Assembly: GCF_051020955.1 (NCBI RefSeq)
Contig: NC_135013.1
Coordinates: forward strand, 31,286,802-31,350,801
Reading direction: 5' to 3'
Length of the DNA stretch: 64,000 nucleotides
Origin: Megalopta genalis
Lineage: Eukaryota > Arthropoda > Insecta > Hymenoptera > Halictidae
In this document: positions 55,591 through 64,000 of the stretch, in pieces
How the letters are laid out: each line of letters starts with the position of its first letter
Numbering within the stretch: position 1 is the first letter of the stretch
The notes under the pieces: model-generated
Seen by the model: the letters and a program-made list of their open reading frames with translations, nothing else
Databases searched by the model: none
Told to the model about the DNA's origin: nothing
Program-made: the position numbers and the translations under genes

Positions 55591-56369
55591 TATACAGTTC
55601 AACATTTTCGCCAAAACGATCGAAAAATTGCAAGCATCGAGTCTGCGTACAAATAATCAGAAAAAAATCTCGTTCCCGGTGAAATCCAAAAATATCCGCA
55701 GCGTTCTTTCGCCAGGTGCTCCAAGCACCGGTAACAACGATTTCGATGGCGCGCTAAAATCGCCGGGAGATAGAAAAGCCAGCATTTATCAGGAGGGAGT
55801 CCCTGTAGATTACAGCAACGGAATTATCTCCAGCAGTTCGGTTATCGGACGAAGCTGGATCGTCGCCTGGCCGTGGCGGATCGATTCGCGACGAATGCCA
55901 ATACGTCCGGCAGCCGCGTACCAAACATCGATTGTTACGGGACCAGCCGACAGCAACCTATTCTCGCGCAAACACGCGGTCTTCGGCCGGGGAAGCCAAT
56001 GGAACTAGTTTAGGGTACGGCCGGGTGAGTCAGACAGCTGTTTATCGATTGGTAATAAAGAACCAACGAGACGGGCCAGCGATATCGGGTATCGCGGATG
56101 CGTCACTTGTCCCTCTGTCAGCTCGCGCATTGTCCGTTCCTCGGGAAACGCAATCGGGAATCGAAAATCACGGCGATCTAGGAAGATCGCGACGGAGAAA
56201 GGAACGCGCAACGACGAAGAACCGCTGTTCCACCGTTTCTTCGGCAGGCTTGCCGCGTGTTACAGCCGCGGGTAATCGGATTTCTGCCTCGAGAAGGTAT
56301 CCTTGACCTTCTTTTGCTCCGTAACTATTACACTATTCGGCCGGTCGCGAGTTTCCGCCGATTTCGCGA
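55591..56369. other. Non-coding unique sequence
   Basis: Frames 55541-56008 and 55932-56306 have no domain, and the first begins inside a transposable element. No exon called. Confidence 0.4.
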
Positions 56370-56815
56370 TCGTCGCGAGCGTTCCGCGATCTTCGCGGGC
56401 ATTTCGCGATCTTCGCGAGTATTCCGCGATCGTCGCGAACATTTCGCGATCGTCGCGAGCATTTCGCGAGCATTTCGCGATCTTCGCGAGTATTCCGCGA
56501 TCTTCGCGAGTATTCCGCGATCGTCGCGAGCGTTCCGCGATCGTCGCGAGTATTCCGCGATCTTCGCAAGCATTTCGCGATCTTCGCGAGTATTCCGCGA
56601 TCGTCGCGAGCATTTCGCGATCTTCGCGAGTATTCCGCGATCGTCGCGAACATTTCGCGATCTTCGCGAGCATTTCGCGATCTTCGCGATCTTCGCGAGT
56701 ATTCTGCGATCTTCGCGAGCATTTCGCGATCTTCGCGAGTATTTCCGCGACCGTCGCGAGCATTCCGCGATCGTCGCGAGCGTTCCGCGATCGTCGCGAG
56801 CATTCCGCGATCGCG
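56370..56815. repeat. 21-bp minisatellite rich in TCGCGA, about 21 units
   Basis: Units of the form CGCGATCTTCGCGAGTATTC / CGCGATCGTCGCGAGCATTT repeated in tandem, with a 12-bp and a 9-bp irregularity near 56470 and 56690. Because 21 is a multiple of three and the unit lacks stops, frames on both strands stay open (56257-57003, 56260-56841, 56303-56858 and others). This explains the long ORFs without any coding function. Confidence 0.95.
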
Positions 56816-57380
56816 GGCGAACTTGCTCGCTTTCCTTGCAAGCGTCGATCGTAAACAAACGGAAATCTAATCGATCGTCGCTGTCGGCGATAACGTGGTC
56901 GATAGATATATCGGCCTTCGGAGTCGATGGTTCTTATGATCGGGATGAAGATGTTCGCGCCGCGAGACAGGAACGAGTGGGCACCTCTCGATCGCCGCGC
57001 TAGCGGGATCCTCTCGTAGATCCGCGAGGTCGGAACAACTTCTGGATCTTCCGGGACAACTTCAATAATATTGCATACGAGTTCTAGTGACCAAGAACTT
57101 TCTAGTTACGATCTCCTCGTAATCGACAACGTATAAATATAGCATCGTTGCCTCTTCTATTCAGAAACCGCTGTACTAAAGTTTTCGCAACTAAAATTCT
57201 CCGCGCAATGAGCGATCATAACTTAGCCAGGATTCGTCCCAAGTGGGCGAAACAGGAGCCATTTCGTAGGTTGAACTTTCCAACCTTCCGAAGCAATTTG
57301 ATGCATCTTGATACTCGAGATAAGATACGGCCCTGAAGAAAGCGTGTCTCAGAGGATGTATGTTTTCGTAATTTTGCGAT
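56816..57380. other. Non-coding unique sequence
   Basis: No feature recognised. Confidence 0.4.
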
Positions 57381-57626
57381 TTAACCCTTTGCACTCGAGT
57401 GGCGATACTGAGGCGCCATCAGAAATTGTTGTATCGCGTTTCCAGATAATTTTAACATCGTCGAATTTGTTTATATTTAAAAAACATTACGAAGTGTAAC
57501 TGTTGCTTCAGTCAGAAAATTCAATGTCGTATGCATAAAATGTTACTTATACGAAATGAAAATACTATAGGACAAAGAAACTATTTTAGATTTCAAGTTA
57601 AAGTTGCTTCGAGTGCATAGGGTTAA
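57381..57626 (+). mobile_element. piggyBac-like miniature element, CCCTTTGCACTCGAG family, complete (copy A6)
   Basis: TTAA at 57381-57384 and 57623-57626 bound 246 bp. Left end CCCTTTGCACTCGAGTGGCG, right end GCTTCGAGTGCATAGGG. Collinear with A1, A5 and A7 without their internal expansions, so it approximates the family's basic form. Confidence 0.87.
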
Positions 57627-58051
57627 TTGATTTACCAGTAATTGACCAAATGCCCGTCTAATTTTTGGGCATAATAAAAATGGCAAAGGAATAGCAAAAT
57701 AGTATAAAAAGAACATCAGCATAATAATAGCAGCAATATTAATAATAAAATCGTAAGAAAATTGAAACAGTGGTTACATTCGCTCCGTAGAAGAGTGCTA
57801 AGAACAGCAGCCGAACCGAAGGATAACAGGTCTCCCATTTATTAAAATCATCAACGACAAAGTCAACGTCGTTTAGTTCCAGTGTTCACCAATGTGAAAT
57901 TCCTATACGAAGGATCAAATACACAGAAATCGTGACACATTGATGAGTCACAAAAATTCGGCGAAAGATCACGGATTATTCAAATTAATCGATTTGGCGA
58001 GGCTATGGTTGGATTAGGTGTAGTCAAGGAGACTAGAGACTCGGCCATGTA
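57627..58051. other. Non-coding unique sequence
   Basis: No feature recognised. Confidence 0.4.
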
Positions 58052-58284
58052 CAGTAATAAGGTAATTCTCCGCAATTTTCCCTCAGCTTGTGAACAAAAA
58101 TGCACAATTTGAAAAGAGAGAAGATACAATTATTCGAGTCTCGCGACTCATTTTAAAAATCGCCGATCGCTCAATAATTATAAAATCGATGCGCGAAGCC
58201 GAAATGATCGCATCTCCTCTTCGCAAATCGTCCATTTCGTTCACAAGCCGAAGAAAAATCAAGGAAGAATTAACTGCACTTCGC
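58052..58284. mobile_element. Pogo-like miniature element, diverged (copy Q5)
   Basis: TA-CAGTAATAAGGTAATTCTCC start, with AAATGCACAATTTGAAAAGA and a CGAGTCTCGCGACTC core pairing with ATCGCATCTCCTCTTCGCAA. The right end is decayed. Same architecture as 63543-63748. Confidence 0.55.
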
Positions 58285-59547
58285 GTACGCCGACTCTAAA
58301 ACAAAATGAATGAAATTCGTGAAAATTAGGAAGAATTCGCTGTACAACCGGTACGCGGCAATACAGAATTTATACGATGTACGATCGGAAATTCTGATGA
58401 CTTGCTGCGAAGACGACGAGTCTCGTGTCTCGAAAAAGCGTGTGTTGCTTAACGAACGCGAAGGCATTAGGCGGTCACGGGAGGTCGTCGTACAGAGGCT
58501 CCGTCTCTCCGAGGAGAAGATAGCCGATCAGCCAAAGAAACCGCATTCGCGTGTCGTGGCCTGGCGGGTGACATTCCATAAGCCGCCATGGGAATTCTCG
58601 TATATGGCCGTCCTAGAGCGGCTCCACGGGAGACGGTCTTCAAGCCGCGGAGGACCCGTTATCGGGACCAACAGCAACAGCAGCAGCCCGGCTTCGTTCT
58701 CCTCTTGTCCGCCTTCTAAGGAGCACCTAACGATCTCGCGCCGCCGCGTGTGTCGCAACCGCCACGATTTTTGGTATGTAGGCCGCGGCGACAATAGCTT
58801 CCCTCGTCCCTTTGCCCCCCCCCCGGCCCCCCTGGATCCAAGATCGGAATAATTGAATCCTCCGTGCTCTCCGTTCTCTACGCTGGCACGACGCGACGCC
58901 GCGCGATCGATGTATCCAGCTCGCTAATTACTCCCGCCGCGAGAACCGATCGATCTCGAAGGCTCTCTAAGGCCTCTCTCGGGCTCTAGAATTTTTCGAC
59001 CGCGATTTTGACACCTGAGAACGCTCGCCGGGACAGGTAGAACCGGTTGGCCTGGCAGCCGCGCGATACTATCGATCGATCGGTGCAACGCTCGCTCCGC
59101 GATCAGCAGCCAAGAGTTTCGTTCGGATCCGATGATCGATTGCGATCCGACGTTTTTCTCGCTTTCGGGTTTTTCATGCATTCTTCGGCTTCGCGTTGGC
59201 GCGTACAGTCGCGTCTTTCGAATGGAAATCACTTTTTGAGAGCTTTTCGCGCGGAGTGGCTTCAGTTTACGATTCGGTCAGGAGATGCAGAGTTTTCTTT
59301 TTTTGGATGTTGGAGAATGGGTTTTTTTGGTGTTGGACAATGGCTAGAGTCACGTTTGCAGAAATTGCGATCGATTGAAGTATCAAAAATAATGTCATTG
59401 TATTTTTTCTCATCTTTTTCATCGAAATTTAGTTAACCATACATTGCTTTGAACTTTCATTCTACGTTCAGATAAAATGATCGGAGACCCTGACCTTTTT
59501 TATCTCGGTTTCTGTCGTCCGATCCAACAATTGCAACGTTTGCTAAT
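58285..59547. other. Non-coding unique sequence
   Basis: A 180-codon plus frame at 58310-58852 with a CAGCAG run and a poly-C stretch has no recognisable domain, and the opposite strand is also open. Left uncalled. Confidence 0.4.
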
Positions 59548-59811
59548 TTAACTCTTTGCATGACGACTCTGTGGCGCCACTAAGAATTGGTATACTATTT
59601 TTCAAAATCATTCTAAGAGCATCAGACTTGTTTATATTTAAAAGAAAGCTATTAAAATTGCATTGTACTTGACTCGTTTATATTTAAAAGAAAAAGCTAT
59701 TAAAATTGCATTCTACTTGACTCATTTATATTTAAAAGAAAGCTATTAAAATTGCATTGCACTTGACTCGTTTATATTTAAAAGAAAGCTATATATATAT
59801 TTGAAAGAAAG

Positions 59812-59864
<53 letters not shown>

Positions 59865-60042
59865 TTGCATTATACTTGACTCATTTATATTTAAAAAAAA
59901 GCTATTAAAATTGCATCGTACTTGCCAATAGGCTCAATTTCATACGCATAAATCGCAATAAATTATATAAAATAGAAACACCATAGATCAGAAATCATGT
60001 TTTGGATTTCGAATTCGAATAGCTTCGACTGCAAAGGGTTAA
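59548..60042 (+). mobile_element. piggyBac-like miniature element, CCCTTTGCACTCGAG family, internally expanded (copy A7)
   Basis: TTAA at 59548-59551 and 60039-60042. The left end is decayed to CTCTTTGCATGACGACTCTG; the right end is AGCTTCGACTGCAAAGGG. The interior carries four to five tandem copies of a roughly 50-bp unit (TTTATATTTAAAAGAAAGCT then ATTAAAATTGCATTGTACTT) and a (TA)n run at about 59813-59859, doubling the element's length. Confidence 0.8.
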
Positions 60043-61355
60043 GAAGTTATTCCGTTTCGAAAGGTGCCCACACACGTATCTGTCGACGACTGTACTCTAT
60101 TCTGTCCTTATCTCGACGATTCTGCCGGTAATTAATTAGCCTGTCAATCGCCTCTGGGAAATTATTATTACCCGAGATCAATAGCTACGGTTTTCTTGGC
60201 AGATATCTAAATTGCCTTGGCAGGCTTCGATCGTGATCGGAGTAACTTAAGCAGACTTAACTCAGACGAGATCCGATCGTTTCTTTCTGTAAAGGACTCG
60301 TCGAGCCTCGAGTTTGAAGGGCGCGGAATCGATTCGAACGGGTCACGACCGCCATATTTGCTCGGCTCGCGGTTTTTCCGGCCGTCTGAATCGGCGGAAG
60401 GATAAATAAATAAAGCCGGCGGCAAGGTCTCCGAGATACGACTGTCGTCGACGACGACGACGACGAGGAGGACTCTTCTCGCGCTGGGAAACGAGGTCTC
60501 GTATCCTCTCTCCTTCGGTGAAATTCGGAACGCGTGACCTCGTTTGACCTTGACCGGGGAGGAAACCCGATTGGCAACACGGACAGCTGGTCGCGGTTCG
60601 CGAATTTCCCATTTGCATACGGCGTCGCTCGAACGATTCTTCACCGCGCAATGTACGCGTACGTACCCCCATGGATCGATCGTGTTAACATCGGGTTACG
60701 CAACGGGCCCCCGGTGTTTCGTCACCGAAAGCATGGTTCTTCGTGCTCGCAACCTTGTCGCCGTTCGAGTCGAAATACATACATACATACATACATGCCG
60801 TGTTCGTAAATCCCGGATGGAATGATCAATCGTTTCTGTAATCCGTTCCGCGAACGTTATCGATATAAATGGAACACGCGGCTTAAGAAACGACCTCCGC
60901 GACGGGATCGATCTTGACACCGTGTGAATCATCGTGCCCCGCCGGCTCTAATTTAGAAGGTTGACGCAGCAAAACGGGGGAGGAGTCATCGCTTGTTAGC
61001 CTCACGAAAATTTTCGCGACGAAAGCGGCTACCATTTTTCGCTGGTTCCGCGAAACGCGAGAATTTCGCGCTGATTCACGCCGGCCTGCTGACGCCGGCT
61101 AAACCCGGAGAACTCGTGGCGGGAGGTAAAGGGTAAACTCGTCGTTCCGACGAGACGGCGCCCCGGACGGCGATAAATTTCGAAAAATTAGCCGCGTCGA
61201 AATTTCTTCGACCAACATCATTATTCGCAGCCCCGTTTCTCGCTGATATCTCTGAAATCACGGTCGCGATCAAATACTTCTCCTTCCTCGAGCTTCGTTT
61301 CAACGATCGTTCGCGCGGAATTCGGCGCAGCTCTCGGCAGCACTTGATATTGAAC
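60043..61355. other. Non-coding CpG-rich unique sequence
   Basis: Includes a CGA trinucleotide run at about 60447-60470 and an ACAT tetranucleotide run at 60776-60796. Overlapping frames on both strands (60207-61303) have no domain. Confidence 0.4.
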
Positions 61356-61427
61356 TATTGGGTCGGCAACTAAGTAATTGCCGATTTGTTCAATGAAATA
61401 AAAAATTTCTTTTACTTGGAACGAAGT

Positions 61428-62197
61428 TTAATCTGTAATGTATTTTCCATTTTGTTCGATGACCTTTTGCCATCTCTTTGACAACTTGAAAATTCCACGC
61501 TCGTAGAAAGTCTCATCCTTTTCGGCCAAAAGCTGAGTTAAGTGAGATTTTACAGCGTCATCGTCGTTAACCCTTTCGATACTACGGGCCACTATAGCGG
61601 CCTTCCATAAGATGCCACCGAGGTACTACGGGCCACTAAAGTGGCCCTCCATAAAATGCGACTGAGGTACTACGGGTCACTATAGTGGCCCTCCATAAGT
61701 TCGATCGTTTGTCGCGAATAAAGTCAGTGCTTACTGCAGAAAGATAATTCACCTTATTTTTCTCTCAACAAGGGATAAATAGATATGCCTTTATTTTTTC
61801 TTTCAATTTTGTTTAACTTTATTTGGATTAACCCTTTTGCTACGGGCGGTTTCTCCGCTGCAGTACCCCCGCAACGATCGACGTCTTGTAGCGTGCAGTG
61901 ATGTCGCAGCGCGCCGTTCAGCAGAAGTACCGCGGCGGAAAATCCGCCCGTAGCGAAAGGGTTAAAAGTTTTACCACGAAGTGTGTTGTCCAGGGATCGA
62001 AATAAGTGGTAATCCGATGGCGCGAGATCAGGGCTATATGGTGGGTGTAACATCGATTCCCAACCAATATCCATGAATTTTTGCCGAGTGGACAAAGACG
62101 TGTGCGGCCTAGCATTGTCCTGCTGGAAAATGACACCTTTACGATCGACCAATTCTGGTCGCTTTTCCTTGACCGCTGCATTCAATTTGTCCAGTTG
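61428..62197 (-). pseudogene. mariner transposase C-terminal third (copy 3), split by an insertion
   Basis: The 5' part, 62197 to 61966, keeps VIFQQDNARPHTS and YSPDLAPSDYHLF. The 3' part, 61566 to 61428, encodes the remaining C-terminus. Both parts are collinear with 36338-36712. The DNA-binding domain and first catalytic Asp are missing, as in the other copies. Confidence 0.88.
61571..61961. mobile_element. TTAA-targeted piggyBac-like insertion(s) in mariner copy 3 (CCCTTTCGATACTACGG and CCCTTTTGCTACGGGCGG ends)
   Basis: The left end CCCTTTCGATACTACGGGCC follows TTAA (61567-61570). The right end CGCCCGTAGCGAAAGGG precedes TTAA (61962-61965). Inside, a further TTAA (61828-61831) starts CCCTTTTGCTACGGGCGG, which with the right end makes a complete 130-bp element (61832-61961). 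Either one 390-bp element has an internal end-like repeat, or a small element entered the TTAA beside an older one. Three tandem units of about 42 bp near the left (TACTACGGGCCACTATAG, then TGGCCCTCCATAA) look like subterminal transposase-binding repeats. Confidence 0.8.
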
Positions 62198-62331
62198 CTA
62201 ACATTCACGATAATAAAAAATAACATAATAATAATAATAATTTTATAATATAACATTTACGGATATCATAAAAATGGGAGTGAGAGACATTTATAACTGA
62301 AATCGGCAATTACTTAGTTGCCAACCCAATA

Positions 62332-62629
62332 TTTCAGCTTGAAAACGTTCTGAGTTGCCGCGTCAGACTTTATTATTTGTTCACACAAGAGTTTCATAGA
62401 ACTGTGGTGAATTCAATTATGCGAATAGAATTTTAATTACTGAAAATTGCGTGGATTACTGGACTCTTCTGTACACTTTCAGAATTTAAATGTAAGCACT
62501 TTGCAGCTGTTGCCCATGATGGTTCTGCATTCTGAACTATTGATCCTATCATGCATATGCTTTGTATAATTTTTGTAGAAAGTACAATTCTTGTGTAATT
62601 TTTAATATTTTTATTAGACCTGTTAGTAT
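62332..62629 (+). mobile_element. Non-LTR retrotransposon 3' tail (third copy)
   Basis: Matches 14316-14620 closely, starting directly after the TA of mariner copy 3. It ends at GACCTGTTAG, where mariner copy 4 begins. Confidence 0.75.
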
Positions 62630-62632
62630 TGA

Positions 62633-62820
62633 CCAATTTTGGTCGCTTTTCCTTGACCACTGCATTCAATTTGTCCAGTTGCTAACATTCACGGATAATA
62701 AAAAATAACATAATAATAATAATAATAATAATTTTATAATATAACATTTACGGATATCATAAAAATGAGAGTGAGAGACATCTATAACTGAAATCGGCAA
62801 TTACTTAGTTGCCAACCCAA
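62633..62820 (-). mobile_element. mariner 3'-side fragment (copy 4)
   Basis: Starts within the transposase at the GACCAATTTTGGTCGC segment and runs through the UTR-like TTATTATTA run to the end GTTGCCAACCCAA and TA. It closes the block 61358-62820 with a mariner end inverted relative to 61358. Confidence 0.88.
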
Positions 62821-62822
62821 TA

Positions 62823-63341
62823 TTAAGTAAACCACTGTGGAATTGTTTTCACTATAGTCATGGCTTTATTTTGAAGAACGATTAAAGCATGGGTCCTTGC
62901 TATGCGACCGAAAGATCGAGCGACATGTCGAAATCAACGCCGTCATGCGTCCACAGATCTTATCGGTCCTAGCATAAACAGGCGAGATAAAGGCCCAATC
63001 GAAACAACAAAGCTGCATTGTCTTAACAATTCAAAGAAGCAATATAGACATTTTTGTATATTATCAGATGATAATAATGATAATAATACATCGAACGACC
63101 TCGGTTTCACCAGAAAAGGAAAATTAGTTTTTTTTCATCGTTGGAAGCGCGAAGTCTTTAAACGGTTCTGCGCGAGGAACAGAAGGAGCACTTCTCGACA
63201 GTCAATTAAACATCTGGAGCGTATTGTGGTATCGCGTTTTGTCGCATTCGTTAATATCCGACGCACAACACGACATCGAGGCGGTAGAAACTCCAGGAAA
63301 CCGGCAACGTTTCCAATCCTGTCGCGCGTTTAATCCAACTA
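62823..63341. other. Non-coding unique sequence
   Basis: A 143-codon plus frame at 62902-63333 has no recognisable domain; uncalled. Confidence 0.35.
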
Positions 63342-63540
63342 TAGTAATGTCTCCGTAATTGACGCTCAAATTGTCCACAAAAATGGACGATTCGGGAAGA
63401 GAGGAGATACGATTATGCGAGGCTTGCGCTTCGTTTTCATAGTTAAGAATTGACAACAATTATAAAAACGAGCTGCAAGGCTCTTCCCAAATTGTCCTTT
63501 TCTGTTTCCAAGCCGAGCGTCAATTAGGGAGAACCTGCTG
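63342..63540. mobile_element. Pogo-like miniature element (copy Q2)
   Basis: Starts AGTAATGTCTCCGTAATTGA and ends CAATTAGGGAGAACCTGCTG, next to the TA shared with copy Q3. The core hairpin is partly deleted. Confidence 0.7.
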
Positions 63541-63542
63541 TA

Positions 63543-63748
63543 CAGTAATGTCTCTCTAACTGACGCTCAGATTATGCACAATTTGGAAATAGGAGATATG
63601 ATTATTCGAGTTTCGCAGCTCGTTTTTATAGTCGTTAGACAATTCGTAACTATAAAAACGAACTGCAAGGCTCGAATAATCGTGTCTCCTCTTCCCAAAT
63701 TGTCCAGTTCTGTGCACAATCCGAGCGTCAATTAGAGAGACATTATTG
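63543..63748. mobile_element. Pogo-like miniature element, complete (copy Q3)
   Basis: TA-flanked (63541-63542 and 63749-63750), 206 bp. Ends CAGTAATGTCTCTCTAACTG and its inverse. The whole element is a palindrome with a small central loop (GATTATTCGAGTTTCGCAGC against GCAAGGCTCGAATAATC). Best reference copy for the family. Confidence 0.82.
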
Positions 63749-63750
63749 TA

Positions 63751-64000
63751 ATTCCTGTATCAGCGACGATTCCTGTATCAGTATATCAAGCGACTGTTAA
63801 GTCGTCGTCGTCGTCGGCGCCGTCGTCGACGGTACGAGAGGGAAAACACCGTGAAAAGTGGAACAGAGGGGAGAAAGTCGCGCACCGAGGAGCTAATGCA
63901 GATAAAATCGGTTTCGAGGCTGTCTATTATTGTCTTAAATCGTTGCAACGTTGTGCACCGCGGCTACGGCCGAGATCTCCGGCAACGACCAAAGAAGACC
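63751..64000. other. Non-coding flank
   Basis: Contains a CGT trinucleotide run at about 63803-63818. Nothing else recognised before the window ends. Confidence 0.4.

Larger units (their letters stand above)
61358..62329 (-). mobile_element. mariner element, internally deleted (copy 3), interrupted by TTAA insertion(s)
   Basis: Ends TTGGGTCGGCAACTAAGTAA (61358) and GTTGCCAACCCAA (62329), with TA on both sides. Without the 395-bp insertion at 61567-61965 it is about 577 bp and has the same internal deletion as copies 1 and 2. The insertion split the transposase remnant at a TTAA within the codons for the KTFNDD segment. Confidence 0.9.

Noticed and set aside
55541..56008. 155-codon plus frame
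   Set aside because: Begins inside a pogo-like element and has no domain.
56257..57003. 248-codon frame with heptad-like repeats
   Set aside because: Translation of a 21-bp array that is open in frames on both strands.
58310..58852. 180-codon plus frame considered as an exon
   Set aside because: No motif, includes a Ser-coding CAG/AGC run and a poly-C-derived Pro stretch; the opposite strand is also open. RNA evidence would be needed.
61754..62185. Minus-strand 143-codon frame that looks like a full protein
   Set aside because: It runs from the mariner transposase remnant across the TTAA insertion junction; the last 60 residues are transposon-end sequence, not a gene.
1..64000. tRNA, rRNA and known insect microRNA genes
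   Set aside because: I scanned by eye for tRNA B-box patterns and for familiar microRNA seeds (let-7, bantam, miR-1, miR-9, miR-184 and others) and saw none; a covariance-model search could still find some.

Overview
This is a eukaryotic nuclear genome window, most likely from an insect and plausibly a hymenopteran (bee or ant). The reasons are mellifera-type mariner termini, a trihelix/Myb-SANT gene and a phostensin/taperin-like gene of insect style, CpG-rich unique sequence alternating with AT-rich simple repeats, and a splice donor after a long first coding exon. No bacterial features, CRISPR array, tRNA or rRNA gene was seen. The species call is inference.

Only two coding units are well supported. 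(1) A single-exon gene on the minus strand at 31348-32181 encodes a 277-residue Myb/SANT-like (trihelix) putative DNA-binding protein with a C-terminal coiled coil. (2) A 2,991-bp coding exon on the plus strand at 39537-42527 opens a phostensin/taperin (PP1-regulatory, actin-associated) family protein. It ends on a phase-0 GTGAGT donor. Its remaining exons were not found, so 42.5-64 kb may be one long intron. A CpG- and GA-rich block at about 38.1-39.5 kb is its probable promoter and 5'UTR. A second CpG-rich, promoter-like block at about 22.56-25.4 kb has no recognisable coding sequence.

The rest is repeat-rich non-coding DNA. The dominant theme is TTAA-targeted piggyBac-like elements: at least six terminal-sequence families and 14 or so copies, nearly all short non-autonomous elements. 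Two of them keep recognisable transposase scraps: the C-terminal cysteine-rich domain at 1643-1783 and an N-terminal start at 28955-29017. One insertion is proven in place by an empty site, because a TTAA in a mariner copy at 61567 is interrupted while the same site is intact in two other mariner copies. There are also internally deleted mariner copies (13.6, 36.2, 61.4 and 62.6 kb), a jockey-like non-LTR reverse-transcriptase remnant (13.3-14.7 kb), whole-element palindromes with GGGTGTCCC ends (1.25, 8.25, 18.7, 51.0 and 55.1 kb), a TA-flanked pogo-like miniature family with CAGTAATGTCTC ends (45.8, 55, 58, 63.3 and 63.5 kb), a hAT-type element with CAGGGGTGTCAAAC ends (27.3 kb) and many mini- and microsatellites.

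The most interesting structure is a mariner-bounded composite. The same retrotransposon 3' tail lies beside a deleted mariner at three places. At two of them (35743-36783 and 61358-62820) the whole block is bounded by mariner terminal repeats in opposite orientation. This suggests that a pair of mariner ends moved a passenger segment, and that the founder arrangement (mariner inserted in the retrotransposon) is still present at 13.3-14.9 kb. Nested insertions allow relative dating at several loci. I found no evidence of a novel defence or biosynthetic system.
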